A stretch of DNA of 64,000 bases from JAXGRD01 sp040766105 (GTDB taxonomy: Bacteria; Bacillota; Clostridia; Peptostreptococcales; Anaerovoracaceae): positions 1 to 64,000 of the forward strand of contig JAXGRD010000001.1 of NCBI GenBank assembly GCA_040766105.1, given 5' to 3'. Both the position numbers and the translations under genes were made by a program. Positions within the stretch are counted from its first letter, which is position 1. Each line of letters starts with the position of its first letter. Shown here one piece after another: positions 42,670 to 51,719 of the stretch. Below the pieces are notes generated by a model. The model made no database searches and was not told where the DNA came from. It was given only the letters and a program-made list of their open reading frames with translations.

Positions 42670-42936
42670 CTACTCATCAATGATTTCACTCAGGTACATC
42701 ACATCCATTAGCTCATCTTCATCTAACTTGTCCACGGGCAAATCCCACAAAGGGTCATCTTCTCCCGCAGTCTCCTGGAGAACCGGCTCTTCTTCCTCCG
42801 GCTTTTTTTGAAACAGGGCAAACACACCACCCCACATGATTAGCATCAGAAGAAAGGCGAGAATCCATTTTACGGTTAGTAGCAGAAATAGCGAGGCACC
42901 TGCCGCAGCTACAACTGCGATAATCTTCTTAATCAT
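42670..42936 (-). CDS. small membrane protein with acidic tail
   Basis: 88 residues from an ATG after AGGAAGAGG. One long or two short hydrophobic helices occupy residues about 3-42 (MIKKIIAVVAAAGASLFLLL, then WILAFLLMLIMWGGVFAL), followed by an acidic tail (EEEEPVLQ, EDDPLWDLPVDKLDEDELMD). The start overlaps the nitrilase stop by four bases (ATGA), so it is translationally coupled. No family is recognised. Confidence 0.65.
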   Translation of the reverse strand: MIKKIIAVVAAAGASLFLLLTVKWILAFLLMLIMWGGVFALFQKKPEEEEPVLQETAGEDDPLWDLPVDKLDEDELMDVMYLSEIIDE

Positions 42937-43859
42937 TCCTCTTCCTTTACATTTAATGAAAGAACATCCGGCCGATTGTAATGGCCGCAAGCGTCAAACT
43001 CCATGCGACTGGCGGTCACCTTATCCATGTCCAACTCTGCGTAGATGATGGCTTCGCGATCCCAAATGGGCTCGGTCACAAAATGGCCGTAGGGATCTAC
43101 GATGCAACTCCCCCCTCTGCACACGATTTCCGGCAAAGCGTCCGCCTCTTCTCGGGTAGCCAAATCTTTGGGATAGCTGGCTTTGGTGAAAAAGAGGTTG
43201 CTGTTGATAAAATAGCAACGGCCTTCAATGGCAATATGGCGAATGGTTGCCTGCCATTCTTCGTTATCGTTGGTGTTAGGAGAAATATAGAGGGTCACGC
43301 CTTTTTCGTAGAGGGCAACTCTGGCTAGGGGCATGTAGCTCTCCCAGCAAATGAGACTTCCCGCGTTTCCCCATGGTGTTTCCACTACCGGGAAGAACCC
43401 TTTGTTTCCGTCTCCCCACACGACTCGCTCCGAGCCGGTGGGCTTCAGTTTTCGATGAACGGCACAAATCTTCCCATAGGGCGAGAAGATGATATTGGTA
43501 TTGTAGAGGGTGGCCGTCTCTTCGTCACGCTCAGAGACGCCGATGCTTACGAAGGCTCTTGCCTCTCTTGCCACGCCGGCGAGAAGATCCGTCTCCGGTC
43601 CGGGAATTAGGATGGAGCTGTCGTAATATCGCTTCCAGTCCTTGCGCCCTTCCTCCCCTCGCGCACCTACAACAAAGCCGAAAGTCATTCCGAAGGGATA
43701 GCCGGGAACAAAGAGTTCCGGGAAGACGATAAACTCGGCACCCTCCGCAGCCGCCTCTTCGATTGCCCGCACCGCCTTGGCCACGCAGGCATTCTTATCA
43801 AAGAGCGTCGGCTCTTTCTGAATCAAGGCAATTTTACATTTCTTCTGTAGGTCTTTCAT
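42933..43859 (-). CDS. nitrilase-type carbon-nitrogen hydrolase
   Basis: 308 residues. The Glu-Lys-Cys triad is visible: FPELFVPGYP, HRKLKPTGSERVVWG and SLICWESYMPLAR. The CWE.YMPLAR block and length fit true nitrilases (nitrile to acid plus ammonia) rather than amidases. AAGGAG precedes the ATG. It lies 12 bases after the helicase gene in one operon, an odd partner for nucleic-acid enzymes. Confidence 0.88.
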   Translation of the reverse strand: MKDLQKKCKIALIQKEPTLFDKNACVAKAVRAIEEAAAEGAEFIVFPELFVPGYPFGMTFGFVVGARGEEGRKDWKRYYDSSILIPGPETDLLAGVAREARAFVSIGVSERDEETATLYNTNIIFSPYGKICAVHRKLKPTGSERVVWGDGNKGFFPVVETPWGNAGSLICWESYMPLARVALYEKGVTLYISPNTNDNEEWQATIRHIAIEGRCYFINSNLFFTKASYPKDLATREEADALPEIVCRGGSCIVDPYGHFVTEPIWDREAIIYAELDMDKVTASRMEFDACGHYNRPDVLSLNVKEEE

Positions 43860-43871
43860 AAGCTTTCTCCT

Positions 43872-46800
43872 TTATCCTACGACAAGTTTCTTCGTTTCTT
43901 TCAGATATTTTGCAGGGATTTCTTGTTCTAATTCCCAAGTAATACTCATTGGTTTACTACCTTCGTGCTTCACATAATTGGCAAAGCCCAGGACAGTATA
44001 AGGAGCCGTGTTTCCCCACTTATCTTTTTTTGCCTCTCTTACACATAAGAGAATTTTGCTCCCTTTTTCCTTATGGTTAATATACCTCTTCCCTGTGGGG
44101 GACTCTTCACCGGTTGTACTTTGGCTTTGCCAGTGAAACAACGTTTCACTAATAGAGTAATCCTTATACATCGTAGTTGGTGAATAGTCTTTATCAGATT
44201 TATTCAATGTCACAAATAACACATCTGTTTTTTTATCGGCTAGCCACTTCACTCCTTCGCGGACTGTGCTTGGCTTCATAAAGTCCAGAGCAACAAGTAT
44301 TTGGTCACGGGAGTAAGTGCAATGAGAATCCAAAGAACATTCAAACCCAAAATCCAACCTCTTGTCCACAAAGTCAATATGGTCCTGTTTATACTCCAAT
44401 AGCGACATCATCTCTGAAAATAATATCGGAGAGTCTTTCAACCTTTTTAGGTTTTTAATTGCTTCATTAGGTTTATCAAAATCAATGACCTCCGACCAAA
44501 CTGTCACATAGAACATTTGGAGCATTTGTCTCTCCTCTACAGTCAGTGCACTCAGATTTTGTTCGCAGAATTCCGGGAGGGCTTTTAGCAAGAATTCCAG
44601 TAATCTCCTAGAATTAATATTTGCTAATTTAGGTAATGCTTTCTCTAACCCTTGTTCTGCGGGCTCTCGAAATTCTTCAATAACCTTTGCAGTCTCACAT
44701 AACCTAGAAAAACTCCCTCTTTGATAAACAGATTGCGGAGCAAGATGGTAATGCTGTAAAAAGTTCTTTAATGAAAGTTGCTTTCCTGTATCTTCTTCGA
44801 AATAGGTAATTTTACTTATTAAGCCCGCCCTTGTTTCAATGGAATTTTTGATGTTCTCCATAATGTGTTCTTTTGCCTTCTTCTCTAGGTGTATGTAACA
44901 ACCTTTTGGAATCGAAACAAAGCCTTTTTTCAATTCCTCACCAACACTGTGTTTGGTATTTGATAAGAGGGCAGCGAATTTTTCTTCATAATTATATTTT
45001 TTATTGGCCTGCCCAATAAAGTCTAAGACCGTTAAACAATCTTTACTATCGTCCAATCTCAATCCACGACCCAGCTGCTGTAAGAAAATAGTGAGAGATT
45101 CTGTTGGGCGCAGGAACAGCACGGTATTGACCGATGTGATATCAATTCCCTCATTATAAATATCTACAACAAATATTACTTTTATTTCTCCTGTTTCTAA
45201 TCTCTTCTTGGCAGCTTCTCTATCTGCTCTTTTTGTCATCCCATCCAAGTTCATAGCCGGGATTCCATGTTTGTTAAAGAAATTCGCCATAAATTCCGCA
45301 TGCTTGACGGACACACAAAACCCGAGAGCTTTCATGTCAGAAATGCTCGTAGTATATTTTTCTATATTCTCAATTATATGGGCTGCTCTCTTGCTTGCTA
45401 CCGCATAATTAAAAGAAAGAATATTGCTAAGTTCTTCTCTGTCATAACCTCCGCGTGTCCATCTTATTTCTGTTAGATCTACTGTGTCCGTAACCCCAAA
45501 ATATTGAAAAGGACTAAGTAGTTTTCGATCGATTGCCTCAGGCAATCTAATCTCAGCCGCTATTCTATTGTCGAAATAAGTTAGGATATTTTCTCCATCC
45601 ATTCTCTCAGGAGTCGCGGTCAACCCCAACAAGATATCTGGCTTAAAATGATTCAAGAGATTTTGGTAAATAGGTGCTGTGGCATGATGAAATTCGTCAA
45701 CTACAATAAAGGAATAGTAGTCTTTAGGTAATTTCTCATACAACTTTTTAGAATTTATAGTTTGAATCGAGACAAAAAGAAACTCAAGGGATTCCGGTTG
45801 ATAATTCCCTACAAATAAATCTCCGAAGTTCAAATCCTTCAACACTCCCCGAAAAGTTTCAATACTTTGCGTAAGGATCTCTTCTCTGTGAGCAACAAAT
45901 AAAAGTCTATTCCTTTTGTCAGGGTTTTCTTTAGTGTATCTTTGATAATCAAATGCTGATATTACGGTCTTTCCACATCCAGTAGCTGCAACCACAAGAT
46001 TTTTATTATGCCCCAGCACTGATCTTTCAGCTTCTAATTTGTCTAGTATTTCCTTTTGGTACGAATATGGGGAGATATCAAAAACAAATTTTCTTTCCTC
46101 TCCAGTTCCTATATATTTTTCATTCTGAAGAGCCTTCACTAATCTCTCGTTTTGCGAAACATCGTACGTAACGAACTCTTTGTCATTCCAATAGCTTTCG
46201 AAGGTGGCTTCCACTTTTTCAATCGTAGATTCCATATCCTTTTCTGTCGCCTTAACGTTCCACTCCAAGCCACTTGTTAAAGCTGCATTAGACATGTTTG
46301 ACGACCCAATATAAGCTGTTGTGAAACCAGTATCTCTGTAAAAGATGTAAGACTTCGCATGCAAGCGTGTTCGCTTTGTATCATATGATATCTTCACTGT
46401 TGTGTTTGACAGCTTATTCAATTCCTCAACTGCCTTTACATCTGTTGCTCCCATATAGGAAGTGCATATTACTCGCAAAATACCGCCATTATTGGTGAAA
46501 TCCTGTAGTTCTTCAATGAGCTGCCTTAACCCACTCCATTTAACAAACGACACCAGCATATCAATTTGAGTCGATGATTTTATTTCCTTCTTTAACTCCG
46601 TCAACATTTGAGGCTCTTGGGCGGCACCAGTAAACAAACTGCTGAAAGCCAATGATGTTTCCGGCCTAACAATCGCTTTTGCATCCTTCCCGAGCAATAG
46701 TCCGACATCTTTTTGATCTAATAACGCGAGGAGTTGGTTCCCTTCATCCTGCACTTTTAACATATCGTCCTCATCATCAGTTGTTATATTAACTGTGCTG

Positions 46801-47027
46801 ATGACTCGATTTACCATTTCTATTTGTGCTTGAAGTGACTTTGACCCCTCCGAATCGAAAATGTTATCCATTTTTCTTTTCAATATTTCCGATACATACG
46901 CAGATAAAATTTTAGACGCCTCCGCTGCATCTATTCTTTCAATTTTTTTATATTTCTCGGATATCTTCTCTAATTCTTTGCCAATGTCATCGTTCACAAC
47001 TTGTTCATACAGTCCAGGCTTCAACAT
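43872..47027 (-). CDS. PLD-nuclease/DEAD-box helicase with DUF3427-type C-terminus
   Basis: 1051 residues. Near residues 195-260 a phospholipase D-like domain shows RLHAKSYIF and YIGSSNMS (one HxK unit). The SF2 helicase follows: VVAATGCGKTV (Walker A), VVDEFHHA (DExH), GLTATPERMDG, and FLQQLGRGLRL (motif VI). The last 350 residues match the DUF3427 style that follows such helicases. Start at the second ATG, eight bases from GAGG. Preceded by a Nudix gene, a common pairing. A role in repair or defence is inferred. Confidence 0.87.
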   Translation of the reverse strand: MLKPGLYEQVVNDDIGKELEKISEKYKKIERIDAAEASKILSAYVSEILKRKMDNIFDSEGSKSLQAQIEMVNRVISTVNITTDDEDDMLKVQDEGNQLLALLDQKDVGLLLGKDAKAIVRPETSLAFSSLFTGAAQEPQMLTELKKEIKSSTQIDMLVSFVKWSGLRQLIEELQDFTNNGGILRVICTSYMGATDVKAVEELNKLSNTTVKISYDTKRTRLHAKSYIFYRDTGFTTAYIGSSNMSNAALTSGLEWNVKATEKDMESTIEKVEATFESYWNDKEFVTYDVSQNERLVKALQNEKYIGTGEERKFVFDISPYSYQKEILDKLEAERSVLGHNKNLVVAATGCGKTVISAFDYQRYTKENPDKRNRLLFVAHREEILTQSIETFRGVLKDLNFGDLFVGNYQPESLEFLFVSIQTINSKKLYEKLPKDYYSFIVVDEFHHATAPIYQNLLNHFKPDILLGLTATPERMDGENILTYFDNRIAAEIRLPEAIDRKLLSPFQYFGVTDTVDLTEIRWTRGGYDREELSNILSFNYAVASKRAAHIIENIEKYTTSISDMKALGFCVSVKHAEFMANFFNKHGIPAMNLDGMTKRADREAAKKRLETGEIKVIFVVDIYNEGIDITSVNTVLFLRPTESLTIFLQQLGRGLRLDDSKDCLTVLDFIGQANKKYNYEEKFAALLSNTKHSVGEELKKGFVSIPKGCYIHLEKKAKEHIMENIKNSIETRAGLISKITYFEEDTGKQLSLKNFLQHYHLAPQSVYQRGSFSRLCETAKVIEEFREPAEQGLEKALPKLANINSRRLLEFLLKALPEFCEQNLSALTVEERQMLQMFYVTVWSEVIDFDKPNEAIKNLKRLKDSPILFSEMMSLLEYKQDHIDFVDKRLDFGFECSLDSHCTYSRDQILVALDFMKPSTVREGVKWLADKKTDVLFVTLNKSDKDYSPTTMYKDYSISETLFHWQSQSTTGEESPTGKRYINHKEKGSKILLCVREAKKDKWGNTAPYTVLGFANYVKHEGSKPMSITWELEQEIPAKYLKETKKLVVG

Positions 47028-47040
47028 GATCATGTCCTCA

Positions 47041-47442
47041 CTATATCAGCATACCATTCTCTATCAACTTCTCGATTATCGGCCAATCAGCCGGCGCCCA
47101 TTTTAGGGTATCCAGTTCTTCCACAGGAAGCCACACAGCCGACAGGTGCTCCTTTAACGTAATGTCCGGGGACACCACAGGACACAGATAAGTGTACATT
47201 GCCAGTGAGAAATCCGGGTATTGATGCTCTACTTTACAGAAAAACCTCATTTCTTCCAATGGAATATGCAGGTCCAATTCTTCCACCAATTCCCTCTGCA
47301 GTGCCTCGTCTGGTTTCTCCCCCTCTTCCAGCTTTCCACCGGGGAACTCATAGACAAAGGACAGGTAGTCGTATTTTCCCTTACCTCGTTGGGCACACAA
47401 TATTTTGTTATCGTGAACTAAGATTGCTCCGGATACTTCCAA
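47041..47442 (-). CDS. Nudix hydrolase (MutT-like)
   Basis: 133 residues. The Nudix box GGKLEEGEKPDEALQRELVEEL is complete, giving Mg-dependent cleavage of nucleoside diphosphate-linked substrates. The TTG start is nine bases after AAAGG. It lies 13 bases before the helicase start and leads the operon. Sanitising oxidised dNTPs is the default guess, but its pairing with a PLD-helicase may point to a dedicated substrate. Confidence 0.9.
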   Translation of the reverse strand: MEVSGAILVHDNKILCAQRGKGKYDYLSFVYEFPGGKLEEGEKPDEALQRELVEELDLHIPLEEMRFFCKVEHQYPDFSLAMYTYLCPVVSPDITLKEHLSAVWLPVEELDTLKWAPADWPIIEKLIENGMLI

Positions 47443-47477
47443 ATCTTTAATCCTTTCTCTATGAATAATGCATGTTT

Positions 47478-47506
47478 ATTATACAATGGAACTGCTTGCC
47501 GGGCAA
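47478..47506 (-). promoter_or_regulatory. promoter of the Nudix-helicase operon
   Basis: On the minus strand TTGCCC (47501-47506), a 17-base spacer and TATAAT (47478-47483), 36 bases upstream of the Nudix start. Confidence 0.65.
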
Positions 47507-47581
47507 CGGCACGATTTTCCCCTTGTCTTCGTTCGACCTTTTGTGTAGACTGAAGTTGCATGTGCAGAAAGGTATTTACCC

Positions 47582-48265
47582 ATGATAGAAGAACGTTACA
47601 AAATGAATCTTCATTCCATTGCCAAGGATGAAATGCAGCTGCTGAAAGATGCAAAGGTATGTGTCGTAGGCTGCGGTGGCCTGGGCGGCCATATTATTGA
47701 ATTGCTGGCCCGTTTGGGAATCGGTCATTTGGTCGTCGTGGACGGCGACACCTTTACGGAGTCCAATTTGAACAGGCAACTACTATGTACGGAAGAAGAC
47801 TTGGGCAAAAGTAAAGCGGAAGCGGCGTTTCGGCGGGTGAAACAGATCAACAGTGAGATTGATATTACCCATCACGACCTGTTCATGGATAAAGACAATG
47901 CACAGGAATTGCTTGCAGGGTGTAACGTGGCGGTGGATGCTTTGGATAATATTGAGAGTCGCATCATGTTGGAGGATGCCTGTGAAGAGGCCAATATCAA
48001 GTTGGTTCATGGAGCAATCGGCGGCTGGCACGGTCAAGTTGCGGTTGTCACGCCGGGAAGTGGGATTCTAAAAAAACTGTATGCGGGAAACACTATCAGA
48101 GGCGACGAGACAGCTTTGGGGAATCCGGCATTTATTCCGGCAAACATTGCCTCCATTCAGGTTGCAGAATGTGTAAAGGTGCTCATAAACAAAGAATCTT
48201 CCTTGATTGACGGAATGTTGCTGGTGGACTTGCTTACAAACAACTATGAGGTCATACGGCTGTGA
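47582..48265 (+). CDS. ThiF/MoeB-like E1 adenylyltransferase
   Basis: 227 residues. VVGCGGLGGHIIELLARLG is the nucleotide-binding loop; the Arg finger is in ESNLNRQLL, and DALDNIESRIMLEDACEE is the family core. No CxxC zinc motif is evident, unlike MoeB. It should adenylate the C-terminal Gly of small sulfur carriers; two such carriers are encoded in this cluster. The next gene overlaps its stop (GTGA), making an E1-MOSC pair. Confidence 0.87.
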   Translation: MIEERYKMNLHSIAKDEMQLLKDAKVCVVGCGGLGGHIIELLARLGIGHLVVVDGDTFTESNLNRQLLCTEEDLGKSKAEAAFRRVKQINSEIDITHHDLFMDKDNAQELLAGCNVAVDALDNIESRIMLEDACEEANIKLVHGAIGGWHGQVAVVTPGSGILKKLYAGNTIRGDETALGNPAFIPANIASIQVAECVKVLINKESSLIDGMLLVDLLTNNYEVIRL

Positions 48266-48714
48266 TAGGAAGATTGAAGAAAATAGTCGTCTATGATGAA
48301 CGGCGAAGAGCTCGGGCGCTTGAGAAGATACAACTGGAAGAAGGCAAAGGAATCCCCGGGGATAGGCATTATAATAGTGACGGAGACCCCATTTCACTGT
48401 GGCTTTGCCCGGAGGAAGTCTTTTTGATGGAAGAATGGCCTCCTGAAAATCACAGAAAAGGTCTGTGTACGCTGAAATTCAAAGCCAACCTAATTGCTCA
48501 GCGAGAAGAATCTTCTCATAATGAAGATTCGTTAATCAAGGGCGATACCATTCACATTGGGGAAGCAGTCCTAAAGATAAACGAAAAAAAGCCATGTTAT
48601 GACGACTGTCCTTTGGTGGAGTCTGGTGATACATGTGCTCTAAAAGATAATGTGTATTTTACTTCTGTTGCAAAAGCAGGTATGATAGGAGTAGGAGACG
48701 GGATCAAAAAATAA
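48262..48714 (+). CDS. MOSC-domain-like protein
   Basis: 150 residues with GTG start inside the upstream gene's end. GKGIPGDRHYNSDGDPIS and LCTLKFKANLIAQ resemble the MOSC fold seen in molybdenum-cofactor sulfurase C-termini, and a Cys-rich CYDDCPLVESGDTCAL replaces the usual single conserved Cys. It may act in sulfur or cofactor handling for the tungsten enzymes. Coupled to the ThiF-like gene. Confidence 0.78.
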   Translation: MIGRLKKIVVYDERRRARALEKIQLEEGKGIPGDRHYNSDGDPISLWLCPEEVFLMEEWPPENHRKGLCTLKFKANLIAQREESSHNEDSLIKGDTIHIGEAVLKINEKKPCYDDCPLVESGDTCALKDNVYFTSVAKAGMIGVGDGIKK

Positions 48715-48852
48715 TTCATGGGGAACCGGCGAGAGGTCACCAATTCCCCACAAGGAAATCAATTCGTTATTTTGTGTGAATGTCGGCATCGGCAAAAATG
48801 CCTATTTCCTTCGAAATGATCCCTCCATAATCTCGGGTTTCCGGCAGGACGC

Positions 48853-49095
48853 TCATCCGCCGGAAATCCTGGAATATGCTTTTAACTGATCCCCTTCTTT
48901 CAAGCGATCGTAAATCATGACTCTCTTGCCATTTATGGCAACGAATCCAAAGCTTTTAATCTTTGTGTAATCCATTCCCACGGAACGAAGCGCTTCGTCA
49001 CAGGTGCAGTTTTCCGGCACTTCTACTTCTCTGTCTTCCTTTGATCCGTCAAAATATTTGACCAGTGTTCCGCGCAATGCGATTTTGATTTTCAT
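48853..49095 (-). CDS. MoaD-like sulfur carrier
   Basis: 80 residues, beta-grasp fold, ending in SGG as needed for thiocarboxylate formation. The Gly-Gly codons lie within an 8-bp stem (TTTCCGGC/GCCGGAAA) around the stop. It lies nine bases after the AOR gene and is third in the ferredoxin-AOR-carrier operon. It would supply sulfur for molybdopterin, or a dedicated thio-group to the AOR cofactor. Confidence 0.85.
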   Translation of the reverse strand: MKIKIALRGTLVKYFDGSKEDREVEVPENCTCDEALRSVGMDYTKIKSFGFVAINGKRVMIYDRLKEGDQLKAYSRISGG

Positions 49096-49104
49096 CTCTT
49101 TTCC

Positions 49105-50871
49105 TTACAGTGTATCTATGAGACTTTGCGGCATCATACCGTTGCTGTCCCACCCCATAACTTCGTAGTACTGATCCAACATATCATCGAAAGCTTCCTG
49201 CGGAATCTTTTGTCCCGCACCGGCACCGCTCTTTAGTGCTTCCTTAGCAAGGCGCTTAGGCATGGTGTCGTCCTTTCTGTTGAATCCTTCTCTTTGGTTA
49301 AATGCTCTTGCTACGTTGAGAACTCTCTCTCCCACTTCCACCATTTCTTCTTCTGTCCACTTTCTTCCCGTAACGATGGTCATCAACTCAGCCATGATTG
49401 GCGTGTCCAGAGTTCCCCAAAAGTCACAGATGCATAAGCAGAATTTTACAGCGTTGGAAACGCCCAAGTCCTTAACCATCTGTCCCTTGCCTTCCGGAGT
49501 ATATGGCGGAACGGCCGCCTCAAACACCTCAACGTTGGGAGCATAGGCTCTCATGTGGCATGCGCCTCTGTCGGAAACAGCATAGGCCAAAGACATTCCC
49601 CAAGAGCCTCTAGGTTCGTACTGCGGATATTCCAAACCCTTGGTGTGCATAGCAAAGTCGGTTCCTCCGAACTTCTCGGAAGCAGCTTTTACGCCGTCAG
49701 CCAAGTCGGCTCCTACACCTTCTCTTCTTGCCATCAATTCTAGGAATTCCACCATCTTCTTGCCTTCGCCAAACTTGATTCCGAAGTCATGGATGCCCTT
49801 TTCAGTCATTTCCATTGCCCAAACGATGGTATCACCGGCACTAATGGTATCCAACCCCATGTTGTCCGCTACTTCGTTGAACTTGAGGATGGCTTCCGGA
49901 TCTTTTACCCCTGCGTTTGGTCCGGCAACAGCGATGCTCTCGTACTCAGGTCCTTCACAGATGGCATCGCCAATTTGCATATAGTTTCCGCATCCCAGTC
50001 CGCAACTGCCGCAACCGCGCTTTCCAACCAGTCCCTTGAGAAGCACGTCACCGTTGTACTCTTCCCAATCAGGGTCTGTAGCATCGGAGAAGTTCTTGTA
50101 GGGCAGAATCCCGCCGTCATTACAGGCTTCTAAGAAGGCCGTGGTCCCATAATCAAATACAAACGTATTGTCTTCCAATAGAGTATCCTGCTGCAGGATT
50201 TCGATGATGCGATCTGTTCCCTTTACGATGTCGGGAATCTCAACTGCACCGGTACCTCTTACGGCAACTGCCTTCATCTTCTTGCTTCCCATAACGGCAC
50301 CGATACCGCCTCTACCTGCCTGACGATAGTAGTCGGAGTTGATGCAGGACATGGGAACCAAGTTTTCCCCTGCAGGTCCAATGGAAAAATAGCTGAACTC
50401 AATGCCGTACTTGTCGGCAAGGATTTTTTCTGTTTCATGGGAGCCTTTGCCCCACAGTTCGTCCGCATCTTCAAATGTCACCTTATCGTCATCGATCATC
50501 ACATATCCGGGCTTATCCAAAGCACCTTCAAAAATAACCATGTCGTAACCGGCATACTTAATCTTAATTGCGGAATGTCCGCCAATGGAACAGTCGTTGA
50601 TGGTTCCTGTGGCAGGAGATTTAGCTGCAATAGACAACTTCCCTGAGCAAGGCACGGGAGTTCCCGTCATGGGTCCCGTGGTGAAGAGAAGTTTGTTGTC
50701 CGGTCCTAATGGATCTATGCCCGGTTCCAACTCTTCATAGAGATATTTTATCGCAAGACCCTTTGATCCAATGTACTTCTCAGCCCAATCCATGTTTAGG
50801 GGCTCTACAGAAGAAGTCTTGTTGGTCAGGTCGATTCTCAATATTTTACTTGTATATCCTAACATTGTCAT
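49105..50871 (-). CDS. aldehyde ferredoxin oxidoreductase (tungsten)
   Basis: 588 residues from the ATG after AGGAGG. AOR N-terminal domain (LGYTSKILRIDL, IGSKGLAIKYL), pterin-binding GRGGIGAVMGSKKMKAVAV near 195, and CGSCGLGC plus a late Cys in FCLCICDFWG for the 4Fe-4S cluster. It oxidises aldehydes to acids, reducing ferredoxin, in the cytosol. It follows its ferredoxin by 13 bases and is led by a cofactor riboswitch. Exact aldehyde unknown. Confidence 0.92.
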   Translation of the reverse strand: MTMLGYTSKILRIDLTNKTSSVEPLNMDWAEKYIGSKGLAIKYLYEELEPGIDPLGPDNKLLFTTGPMTGTPVPCSGKLSIAAKSPATGTINDCSIGGHSAIKIKYAGYDMVIFEGALDKPGYVMIDDDKVTFEDADELWGKGSHETEKILADKYGIEFSYFSIGPAGENLVPMSCINSDYYRQAGRGGIGAVMGSKKMKAVAVRGTGAVEIPDIVKGTDRIIEILQQDTLLEDNTFVFDYGTTAFLEACNDGGILPYKNFSDATDPDWEEYNGDVLLKGLVGKRGCGSCGLGCGNYMQIGDAICEGPEYESIAVAGPNAGVKDPEAILKFNEVADNMGLDTISAGDTIVWAMEMTEKGIHDFGIKFGEGKKMVEFLELMARREGVGADLADGVKAASEKFGGTDFAMHTKGLEYPQYEPRGSWGMSLAYAVSDRGACHMRAYAPNVEVFEAAVPPYTPEGKGQMVKDLGVSNAVKFCLCICDFWGTLDTPIMAELMTIVTGRKWTEEEMVEVGERVLNVARAFNQREGFNRKDDTMPKRLAKEALKSGAGAGQKIPQEAFDDMLDQYYEVMGWDSNGMMPQSLIDTL

Positions 50872-50884
50872 CTTACTTTCCCTC

Positions 50885-51271
50885 CTATTCAAACGTTAGC
50901 GCATTCTGCGGACAGGTCTTCACGCAATTGGGATCCCCTTCGCAGGTATCGCAGATAACGGACTTCTTTTCTCGGATTCTGATGACTTTTTTCGGACACT
51001 TCCTCGCGCATGTTCCACAGCCGATGCACTTTTCTTTATCTACGACGATATATTCGTCCATGGTGATGGCATCCTGGGGACAGACTTTAACGCAGATTCC
51101 GCATAGAATACAGTACTCGTCCTTGAACTTGAGTTTCCCCTCATCATAATATGATTCTATAAAGATCCGTGCCTTAGAGGGTTGGTAAACCCCTTCTTTG
51201 TAAGCGGAGCAGACTTGGCCGCACAGCTCGCATCCAATACATTTCTCTTTCTTTAGTTTTAATCTCTTCAT
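50885..51271 (-). CDS. polyferredoxin-like partner of AOR
   Basis: 128 residues. Four cysteine-rich units: CIGCELCGQVC at the N-terminus, CILCGICVKVCPQDA, CIGCGTCARKCPKKV, and CDTCEGDPNCVKTCPQNAL at the C-terminus, so up to four 4Fe-4S clusters. Such proteins accept electrons from AOR-type enzymes. GGAG precedes the ATG, and the gene is the first in the riboswitch-controlled operon. Confidence 0.9.
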   Translation of the reverse strand: MKRLKLKKEKCIGCELCGQVCSAYKEGVYQPSKARIFIESYYDEGKLKFKDEYCILCGICVKVCPQDAITMDEYIVVDKEKCIGCGTCARKCPKKVIRIREKKSVICDTCEGDPNCVKTCPQNALTFE

Positions 51272-51325
51272 AATTGTAGCTCCATTTCATCCTTTCAATT
51301 TTATAACATAAAAAAATGCAAAATA

Positions 51326-51347
51326 GGAATACCCTTTCGGGCGTCCC
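51326..51347 (-). terminator. terminator after the first AOR riboswitch
   Basis: On the minus strand GGGA.GCCC pairs with GGGU.UUCC around a GAAA loop, then UAUUUUGCAUUUUUU follows. It lies directly after the aptamer and before the ferredoxin gene, so it is a likely expression platform. Confidence 0.65.
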
Positions 51348-51436
51348 TCCTTTGCACAATGGCAGGCGAGAAAATCACTCTTCCCACCCTGACGCTTCTG
51401 CAGGCAACCCTGTTGTCTCACAGAAGTCGGAGTCTA
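51345..51436 (-). ncRNA. Moco/tungsten-cofactor riboswitch, AOR operon 1
   Basis: The leader folds with P1 CUCC/GGAG, P2 CUUCUG/CAGAAG enclosing a CAAC/GUUG hairpin, and a late stem GGUGGG/CUCGCC with GCCUGCCAUUGUGC after it. A second leader at 59444 has the same order with compensating changes, and both precede AOR genes. This fits the Moco RNA family, and with tungsten-type AOR probably the Tuco variant, which lacks one stem. Identification is from sequence pattern and context. Confidence 0.8.
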
Positions 51437-51443
51437 TGTAATT

Positions 51444-51472
51444 ATGATATATGGAATCTGTTAAAAAGTCAA
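51444..51472 (-). promoter_or_regulatory. promoter of AOR operon 1
   Basis: On the minus strand TTGACT (51467-51472), a 17-base spacer and TATCAT (51444-51449). Transcription would start at the very beginning of the riboswitch. Confidence 0.65.
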
Positions 51473-51569
51473 CGATATCAGTTGCAAATCTCAGAGTCTT
51501 TATTATATAATCTTAACTAAGGATATAGTAATTCATCATTCCGATCTGTGGAGCCTAAGGAGCAACTCT

Positions 51570-51635
51570 ATGGCTTATCAGACGTTAGAGATCGAAAAGA
51601 AATTCTCGGTCTTCCCGTGTTTGGAAAGGATGTGA
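51570..51635 (+). other. 21-codon open frame upstream of tupA
   Basis: ATG at 51570 follows AAGGAG by seven bases and the frame reads MAYQTLEIEKKFSVFPCLER plus Met, then TGA. It overlaps the region just before the tupA promoter. It could be a leader peptide or the start of a decayed gene; nothing else is seen in 51473-51653. Confidence 0.25.
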
Positions 51636-51653
51636 TAGGGATTCGGTACCCCA

Positions 51654-51662
51654 TGTTATAAT
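51654..51662 (+). promoter_or_regulatory. extended -10 promoter of tupABC
   Basis: TGTTATAAT is a perfect TATAAT with TGn, 57 bases upstream of the tupA start. No clear -35 box. Confidence 0.45.
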
Positions 51663-51719
51663 TTGGCTTTTTGAAAGTCCGATTATTTTTTTGTTGCTTT
51701 TTAAAAGGAGAGTTTATTT

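Noticed and set aside
48838..48866. Stem around the MoaD-like stop codon as an operon terminator
   Set aside because: The 8-bp stem is clear but no T-run follows on the minus strand, and the bases are constrained by the Gly-Gly codons.
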